The notes under the pieces were generated by a model. The model ran no database searches. It saw nothing but the letters and a program-made list of their open reading frames with translations, and had not been told where the DNA came from. Both the position numbers and the translations under genes were made by a program. From assembly GCA_021397835.1 (NCBI GenBank), contig JAJFZO010000782.1, positions 124,001 through 188,000 of the forward strand: DNA of 64,000 nt, given 5' to 3'. Shown piece after piece: positions 57,664 to 64,000 of this stretch. Origin of the DNA: Moringa oleifera (lineage: Eukaryota > Streptophyta > Magnoliopsida > Brassicales > Moringaceae). Positions within the stretch are counted from its first letter, which is position 1; every line of letters begins with the position of its first letter.

Positions 57664-60468
57664 ATCCCATGATTATTCTCGCTTCGTTGCCCACGTTCTT
57701 CCCACCAATGAGGCCTTGGCAGTAGGGGTGCCGAGGCTGGTCGTGTGGCTCGCTCGTTTCTAACGATCGACGATCGTGTCGTCGATCGCGCTGCGCAATG
57801 AGTCCGCCTAGGCAAGCATGAGCGTCTTGATCCAACCCCACGTCTGCCACCCCGAGAGCCTACGATGAAGCACTCCGCATGCTCGAAATGCCCCCAACAA
57901 TTTGGCCCTCACGTAGCATAGATCATCGTGAGCTTCGCCGCCCACACCATCGAGCTTGTCTCGCCATATCCCAGCACATTATCCCACGATTATTCTCGCT
58001 TCGTTGCCCACGTTTTTCGCACCAATGAGACCTTGGCAGTAGGGGTGCCGAGGCTAGCCGTGTGGCTCACTCATTTCTAACGGCCGACGATCGTGTCGTC
58101 GATTGCGCTGCATAATGAGTCCGCCTAGGCAAGCATGAGCGTCGAGATCCAACCCCACGTCTGCCACCTCAAGGGCCTGCGAGGAAGCACTACGCATGCT
58201 CGAAATCCCCCCAACGATTTGGCCCCCAGGTAGCATCCATCATCGTGAGCTTCGCAGCCCACACCATCCAGCTTGTCTGGCCAAATCCTGGCACATTATC
58301 CCATGATTATTCTCGCTTCGTTGCCCACGTCCTTCCCACCATTGAGGCCTTGGCAGTAGGGGTGCCGAGGCTGGTCGTGTGGCTCGCTCGTTTCTAACAG
58401 CCGACGATCGTGTCGTCGATCGCGCTGCGCAATGAGTCCGCCTAGGCAAGCATGAGCATCGAGATCCAACCCCACGTCTGCCGCCCCGAGGGCCTGCGAA
58501 GAAGCACTCCGCATTCTTGAAATCCCCCCAACGATTTGGCCCTTGCGTAGCATGCATCATCGTGAGCTTCGTCGCCCACACCATCTAGCTTGTCTACCTA
58601 TATCCCAGCTTATTATCCCACGATTATTCTCGCTTCGTTGCCCATATTTCTCCCACCGATAAGGCCTTTGTAGTTGGGGTGCCCAGGCTGGCCGTGTGGC
58701 TCGCTCGTTGCTAACGGTAGGCGATCGTGTCATCGATCACGGTGCGCAACGAGTTCGCCTAGGCAAGCAAAAGCGTCGAGATCCAACCCCACGTCTGCCA
58801 CCTCAAGGGCCTACGAGGAAGCACTCCGCATGCTCGAAATCCCCCTAACAATTTGGCCCTCACGTAGCATGCATCATCGTGAGCTTCGCAGCCCACACCA
58901 TCGAGCTTGTCTGGCCAAATCCTGGCACATTATCCCATGATTATTCTCGCTTCGTTGCCCACGTTCTTCCCACCAATGAGGCCTTGGCAGTAGGGGTGCC
59001 GAGGCTGGTCGTGTGGCTCGCTCGTTTCTAACAGCCGACGATCGTGTCGTCGATCGCGTGCCAACGAGTCCGCCTAGGCAAGCATGAGCGTCCGAGATCC
59101 AACCCCACGTCTGCACCATCCAGGTCCTGCGAGGAAGCACGAACGCATGCTCAATCCACCCCAACGTTTGGCCCTCAGGTAGATCCATTCATCGTGAGCT
59201 TCACAGCCACACCATCGAGCTGTCTGGCCGAATCCTTGCACATTTATCCATGATTATTCTCGCTTCGTTGCCCACGTTCTTCCCACCAATGAGGCCTTGG
59301 CAGTAGGGGTGCCGAGGCTGGTCGTGTGGCTCGCTCGTTTCTAACGATCGACGATCGTGTCGTCGATCGCGCTGCGCAATGAGTCCGCCTAGGCAAGCAT
59401 GAGCGTCTTGATCCAACCCCACGTCTGCCACCCCGAGAGCCTACGATGAAGCACTCCGCATGCTCGAAATCCCCCCAACAATTTGGCCCTCACGTAGCAT
59501 AGATCATCGTGAGCTTCGCCGCCCACACCATCGAGCTTGTCTCGCCATATCCCAGCACATTATCCCACGATTATTCTCGCTTCGTTGCCCACGTTTTTCG
59601 CACCAATGAGACCTTGGCAGTAGGGGTGCCGAGGCTAGCCGTGTGGCTCACTCATTTCTAACGGCCGACGATCGTGTCGTCGATCGCGCTGCATAATGAG
59701 TCCGCCTAGGCAAGCATGAGCGTCGAGATCCAACCCCACGTCTGCCACCTCAAGGGCCTGCGAGGAAGCACTACGCATGCTCGAAATCCCCCCAACGATT
59801 TGGCCCTCAGGTAGCATGCATCATCGTGAGCTTCGCAGCCCACACCATCCAGCTTGTCTGGCCAAATCCTGGCACATTATCCCATGATTATTCTCGCTTC
59901 GTTGCCCACGTCCTTCCCACCAATGAGGCCTTGGCAGTAGGGGTGCCGAGGCTGGTCGTGTGGCTCGCTCGTTTCTAACAGCCGACGATCGTGTCGTCGA
60001 TCGCGCTGCGCAATGAGTCCGCCTAGGCAAGCATGAGCGTCGAGATCCAACCCCACGTCTGCCGCCCCGAGGGCCTGCGAAGAAGCACTCCGCATTCTTG
60101 AAATCCCCCCAACGATTTGGCCCTTGCGTAGCATGCATCATCGTGAGCTTCGTCGCCCACACCATCGAGCTTGTCTACCTATATCCCAGCTTATTATCCC
60201 ACGATTATTCTCGCTTCGTTGCCCATATTTCTCCCATCGATAAGGCCTTTGTAGTTGGGGTGCCCAGGCTGGCCGTGTGGCTCGCTCGTTGCTAACGGTA
60301 GGCGATCGTGTCATCGATCACGGTGCGCAACGAGTTCGCCTAGGCAAGCAAAAGCGTCGAGATCCAACCCCACGTCTGCCACCTCAAGGGCCTGCGAGGA
60401 AGCACTCCGCATGCTCGAAATCCCCCTAACAATTTGGCCCTCACGTAGCATGCATCATCGTGAGCTTC
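57664..60468 (+). repeat. Tandem duplication of five monomers, shift 1,581 bp
   Basis: Bases 57664-58887 match 59245-60468 with about ten substitutions, sharing GAGCGTCTTGATCCAACC, CACCCCGAGAGCCTACG, GTAGCATAGATCATCG, CACCATCCAGCTTGTCTGGC, ACGTCCTTCCCACCA and GCAAGCAAAAGCGTCGAG. The shift is four bases short of five full monomers because of the indel-rich patch that lies between the copies. Confidence 0.88.
59058..59251 (+). other. Second indel-rich degraded patch
   Basis: About ten small indels or scrambles occur in under 200 bp: GATCGCGTGCCAACG, GTCCGAGATCC, CTGCACCATCCAGGTCCTG, GCACGAACGCATGC, CTCAATCCACCCC, ACGTTTGGCC, GTAGATCCATTCATCG, CACAGCCACACC, GAGCTGTCTGG and ACATTTATCCATG. The flanks on both sides are clean. 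It sits at the joint between the two copies of the 1,581-bp duplication, the same situation as at 19545-19883. An unpolished assembly seam is the simplest explanation. Confidence 0.85.
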
Positions 60469-60477
60469 GCCGCCCAC

Positions 60478-61220
60478 ACCATCGAGCTTGTCTAGCCATA
60501 TCCCAACACATTATCCCACGATTATTCTCGCTTCGTTGCCCACGTTTTTCCCACCAATGAGGCCTTGGCAGTAGGGGTGTCGAGGCTGGCCTTGTGGCTC
60601 GCTCGTTTCTAACGGTCGACGATCGTGTCGTCGATCGCGCTGCGCAATGAGTCCGCCTAGGCAAGCATGAGCGTCGAGATCCAACCCAACGTCGGCCTCC
60701 CCGAGGGCCTACGATGAAGCACTCCGCATGCTCGAAATCCCCCCAACAATTTGGCCCTCAAGTAGCATGCATCATCGTGAGCTTCGCCGCCCACACCATC
60801 GAGCTTGTCTAGCCATATCCCAACACATTATCCCACGATTATTCTCGCTTCGTTCCCCACGTTTTTCCCACCAATTAGGCCTTGGCAGTAGGGGTGCCGA
60901 GGCTGGCCGCCTGGCTCGCTCGTTTTTAACGGCCGATGATCGTGTCGTCGATCGCGCTGCATAATGAGTCTGCCTAGGCAAGCATGAGCGTCGAGATCCA
61001 ACCCCACGTCTGCCGCCTCAAGGGCCTGCGAGGAAGCACTACGCATGCTCGAAATCCTCCTAACGATTTGGCCCTCAGGTAGCATGCATCATCGTGAGCT
61101 TCGCAGCCCACACCATCGAGCTTGTCTAGCCAAATCCTGGCACATTATCCCAGGATTATTCTCGCTTCGTTTCCCACGTTTTTCCCACCAATGAGGCCTT
61201 GGCAGTAGGGGTGCCGAGGC
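60478..61220 (+). repeat. Copy of 56,361-57,103 (shift 4,117)
   Basis: Monomers 60478, 60795 and the first half of 61112 repeat 56361, 56678 and 56995 at +4117 bp (13 monomers). Shared variants include GGGGTGTCGAGGCTGGCCTT, CCAACGTCGGCCTCCCCGAG, GGCTGGCCGCCTGGCTCGCT, CGAAATCCTCCTAACGATTT and TTATCCCAGGATTATTC. The match ends inside monomer 61112. Confidence 0.85.
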
Positions 61221-61975
61221 TAGTCGTGTGGCTCGCTCGTTTCTAACGATCGACGATCATGTCGTCGATCGCGCTGCGCAATGAGTCCGCCTAGGCAAGC
61301 ATGAGCGTCTTGATCCAACCCCACATCTGCCACCCCGAGAGCCTACGATGAAGCACTCCGCATGCTCGAAATCCCCCCAACAATTTGGCCCTCACGTAGC
61401 ATACATCATCGTGAGCTTCGCCGCCCACACCATCGAGCTTGTCTCGCCATATCCCAGCACATTATCCCATGATTATTCTCGCTTCGTTGCCCACGTTTTT
61501 CGCACCAATGAGGCCTTGGCAGTAGGGGTGCCGAGGCTAGCCGTGTGGCTCACTCATTTCTAACGGCCGACGATCGTGTCGTCGATTGCGCTGCATAATG
61601 AGTCCGCCTAGGCAAGCATGAGCGTCGAGATCCAACCCCACGTCTGCCACCTCAAGGGCCTGCGAGGAAGCACTACGCATGCTCGAAATCCCCCCAACGA
61701 TTTGGCCCCCAGGTAGCATCCATCATCGTGAGCTTCGCAGCCCACACCATCCAGCTTGTCTGGCCAAATCCTGGCACATTATCCCATGATTATTCTCGCT
61801 TCGTTGCCCACGTTCTTCCCACCATTGAGGCCTTGGCAGTAGGGGTGCCGAGGCTGGTCGTGTGGCTCGCTCGTTTCTAACGGCCGACGATCGTGTCGTC
61901 GATCGCGCTGCGCAATGAGTCCTCCTAGGCAAGCATGAGCGTCGAGATCCAACCCCACGTCTGCCGCCCCGAGGG
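61220..61975 (+). repeat. Copy of 57,737-58,492 (shift 3,483)
   Basis: From within monomer 61112 the best partner changes to the segment 3,483 bp upstream (11 monomers). Shared variants include GCTCGTTTCTAACGATCGAC, GAGCGTCTTGATCCAACC, CCACCCCGAGAGCCTACG, GGCCCCCAGGTAGCATCCAT and ACCATCCAGCTTGTCTGGCC. Monomer 61112 is therefore a joint between two source segments. Confidence 0.82.
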
Positions 61976-62379
61976 CCTACGATGAAGCACTCCGCATGCT
62001 CGAAATCCCCCCAACAATTTGGCCTTCACTTAGCATGCATCATCGTGAGCTTCGCCGCCCACACGATCGAGCTTGTCTAGCCATATCCCAGCACATTATC
62101 CCACGATTATTCTCGCTTCGTTGCCCACGTTTTTCCAACCAATGAGGCCTTGGTAGTAGGGGTGCCGATGCTGGCTGTGTGGCTCGCTCGTTTCTAACGG
62201 CCGACGATCGTGTCGTCGATCGCGCTGCGCAATGAGTCCGCCTAGGTAAGCATGAGCGTCGAGATCCAACCCCACGTCTGTCGCCCCGTGGGCCTACGAC
62301 GAAGCACTCCGCATGCTCGAAATCCCCCCAAAAATTTGGCCCTCACGTAGCATGCATCATCGTGAGCTTCATCGCCCAC

Positions 62380-62696
62380 ACCTTCGAGCTTGTCTAGCCA
62401 TATCCCAGCACATTATCCCACGATAATTCTCGCTTCGTTGCCCATGTTTTACCCACCAATGAGGCCTTGGCAGTAGGGGTGCCGAGGCTGGCCGTCTGGC
62501 TCGCTTGTTTTTAACGGCCGACGATCGTGTCGTCGATCGCGCTGCATAATGAGTCCGCCTAGGCTAGCATGAGCGTCGAGATCCAACCCCACGTCTACCG
62601 CCACAAGGGCCTGCGAGGAAGCACTACGCATTCTCGAAATCCCCCCAACCATTTGGCTCTCGTGTAGCATGCATCATCGTTAGCTTCGCCGCCCAC
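62380..62696 (+). repeat. Isolated copy of the GATAATT/TTTTACCC monomer type
   Basis: This monomer has CCCACGATAATTCTCGC, CATGTTTTACCCACC, GCTCGCTTGTTTTTAACGG and GGCTAGCATGAGCG. It matches the monomer at 55726 (shift 6,654 bp, 21 monomers), including CCTAGGCTAGCATGAG, which I see only in these two copies. Its neighbours are of other types. Confidence 0.75.
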
Positions 62697-63963
62697 ACCA
62701 TCGAGCTTGTCTAGCCAAATCGCAGCACATTATCCCACGATTATTCTCGCTTCGTTGCCCACGTTTTTCCCACCAATGAGGCCTTGGCAGTAGGGGTGCC
62801 TAGGCTGGCCTTGTGGCTCACTCGTTTCTAACGGCCGACGATAGTGTCGTCGATCGCGCTGCGCAATGAGTCCGCCTAGGCAAGCATGAGCGTCGAGATC
62901 CAACCCCACGTCTGCCGCCCCGAGGGCCTAAAAAGAAGTACTCCGCATGCTCGAAATCCCCCCAACAATTTGGCCCTCACGTAGCATGCATCATCGTGAG
63001 CTTCGCCGCCCACACCATCAAGCTTGTCTAGCCATATCCCAGCACATTATCCCACGATTATTCTCGCTTCGTTGCCCACGTTTTTCCCACCAATGAGGCC
63101 TTGGCAGTAGGGGTGCCGAGGCCGGCCGTCTGCCTCGCTAGTTTTTAACGGTCGACGATCGTGTCGTCGATCGCGCTGCATAATGAGTCCGCCTAGGCAA
63201 GCATGAGCGTCGAGATCCAACCCCACATCTGCCGCCTCAAGGGCCTGCGAGGAAGCACAACGCATGCTCGAAATCCCCCCAACCATTTGGCCCTCAGGTA
63301 GCATGCATCATCATGAGCTTCGCAGCCCACACCATCGAGCTTGTCTAGCAAAATCCCGGCACATTATCTCACGATTATTCTCGCTTCGTTGCCCACGTTT
63401 TTCCCACCAATGAGGCCTTAGCAGCAAGGGTGCCGAGGTTGGCTGTGTGGCTCGCTCGTTTGTAATGGCCGACGATCGTGTCGTCGATCGCGCTGCGCAA
63501 TGAGTCCGCCGAGGCAAGCATGAGCGTCGAGATCCAACCCCACGTCTGCCGCCCCGACGGCCTACGATGAAGCACTCTTTATGCTCGACATCCCCCCAAC
63601 AATTTGGCCCACACGTAGCATGCATCATCGTGAGCTTCGCCGCCAACACCATCGGGCTTGTCTAGCCATATCCCAGCACATTATCCCACAATTATTCTCG
63701 CTACGTTGCCCACGTTTTTCCCCGAATGAGGCCTTGGCAGTAGGGGTACCGAGGCTAGCCGTGTGGCTCACTCGTTTCTAACGGTCGACGATCGTGTCGT
63801 CGAACGCGCTGCGCAATGAGTCTGCCTAGGCAAGCATGAGCGTCGAGATCCAACCCCACGTCTGCCGCCCCGAGGGCCTGCGAAGAAGAACTCCGCATTC
63901 TTGAAATCCCCCCAACGATTTGGCCCTTGCGTAGCATGCATCATCGTGAGCTTCGTCGCCCAC

Positions 63964-64000
63964 ACCATCGAGCTTGTCTACCTATATCCCAGCTTATTAT
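63964..64000 (+). repeat. Partial monomer at the window edge
   Basis: The last 37 bases are the start of another monomer (ACCATCGAGCTTGTCTACCT, then ATATCCCAGCTTATTAT). The CTACCTATATCC spelling also occurs at 51,297, 58,592 and 60,173. The array continues beyond the window. Confidence 0.95.

Larger units (their letters stand above)
56361..63963 (+). repeat. Satellite block 17: monomers 179-202
   Basis: Monomers start at 56361, 56678, 56995, 57312, 57629, 57946, 58263, 58580, 58897, 59211, 59527, 59844, 60161, 60478, 60795, 61112, 61429, 61746, 62063, 62380, 62697, 63014, 63331 and 63648. This is the most homogeneous part of the window: TTTCTAACGG and CAATGAGTCCGCCTAGGCAA dominate, CACCAATGAGG replaces CACCGATGAGG, and GGTGCCGAGGCT replaces GGTGCCCAGGCT. 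Three overlapping segmental duplications are recorded separately. Confidence 0.92.
1..64000 (+). repeat. Uninterrupted 317-bp satellite DNA array (202 full monomers plus a partial one)
   Basis: The same unit of about 317 bp recurs from the first base to the last, always in the same orientation. Each unit runs through recognisable landmarks: ACCATCGAGCTTGTCTAGCC, CTCATTATCCCACGATTATT, CCCACGTTTTTCCCACCGAT, GAGGCCTTGGCAG, GGCTGGCCGTGTGGCTCGCT, CGACGATCGTGTCGTCG, GCCTAGGCAAGC, GTCGAGATCCAACCCCACGT, CGAGGGCCT, GCATGCTCGAAATCCCCCCA, ATTTGGCCCTCACGTAGCAT. I placed all monomer starts by eye; 197 of 202 full monomers are 314-319 bp. No unique flank, transposon or inverted monomer was seen, and neither array end is in the window. 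The layout is typical of eukaryotic heterochromatic satellite DNA. Family and species are not recognised. Confidence 0.98.

Noticed and set aside
59058..59251. Foreign insertion or transposon footprint
   Set aside because: All landmarks are present with small indels; no target-site duplication or terminal repeat was seen.
1..64000. CRISPR array (regularly spaced repeats)
   Set aside because: The whole 317-bp unit repeats with no unique spacers, and the unit is far longer than a CRISPR repeat.
1..64000. Ribosomal DNA spacer or 5S rDNA tandem array
   Set aside because: No monomer contains a recognisable 5S, tRNA or rRNA segment or a convincing pol III A/B-box pair.
1..64000. CENP-B box (TTCGNNNNANNCGGG)
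   Set aside because: TTCG occurs in CTTCGTTGCCCACG and GCTTCGCC, but the required A and CGGG do not follow at the right spacing in the consensus.
1..64000. Telomere-type repeats or an interstitial telomere
   Set aside because: No run of TTAGGG, TTTAGGG or similar units was seen.
1..64000. G-quadruplex-forming region on the complementary strand (C6 tract per monomer)
   Set aside because: Each monomer has only one long C-run (CCCCCC at offset about 262-267) and no cluster of four nearby runs.

Overview
The whole 64,000-base window is one uninterrupted satellite DNA array. I see no gene, RNA gene, transposon, CRISPR array or unique-sequence segment. A monomer of about 317 bp repeats head to tail in a single orientation: 202 complete copies plus a 37-base partial copy, with the phase set at the motif ACCATCGAGC / AACATCGAGC. 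The array runs off both ends of the window. Monomer starts are listed block by block in the features. Almost all copies are 314-319 bp. The five exceptions are four short internal deletions and one 29-bp internal duplication.

The hand-built consensus is about 60% G+C. It is C-rich on the given strand (about 113 C to 79 G) and carries about 32 CpG sites, which is not CpG-depleted. A large tandem satellite with multi-scale higher-order repeats (HORs) points to a eukaryotic nuclear chromosome: pericentromeric, centromeric, subtelomeric or knob-like heterochromatin. I do not recognise the family and cannot name the species. 317 bp is close to two 158-bp nucleosome units, so a dinucleosomal packing role is a reasonable inference but is not shown by the sequence.

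Layout: (1) 1-34.8 kb mixes two main monomer classes. One ends in catcatGGTTTGcttcg and begins AACATC; the other ends in catcatCGTTAGcttcg and begins ACCATC. They are arranged in HORs of 2, 3, 4, 5, 6 and 7 monomers. (2) 34.8-38.3 kb is a transition zone with a 4-mer duplication; the AACATC class is absent from here to the end. (3) 38.3-53.2 kb is built from related 7- to 9-monomer HORs with a CATAATGCC...CTTATGAGG marker monomer, including a 2,220-bp 7-mer array (44.5-50.3 kb) with 1,073 bp of perfect identity between copies. (4) 53.2-64 kb is a younger-looking domain marked by TTTCTAACGG and CAATGAGTCCGCC, with overlapping 1,268-, 1,581-, 3,483- and 4,117-bp duplications.

Two short patches (19,545-19,883 and 59,058-59,251) are full of small insertions and deletions. 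Each lies exactly where a near-perfect tandem duplication begins, so they may be assembly seams rather than biology. The many open frames of 60-150 codons on both strands are by-products of the repeat (317 is not a multiple of 3) and are not annotated as genes.
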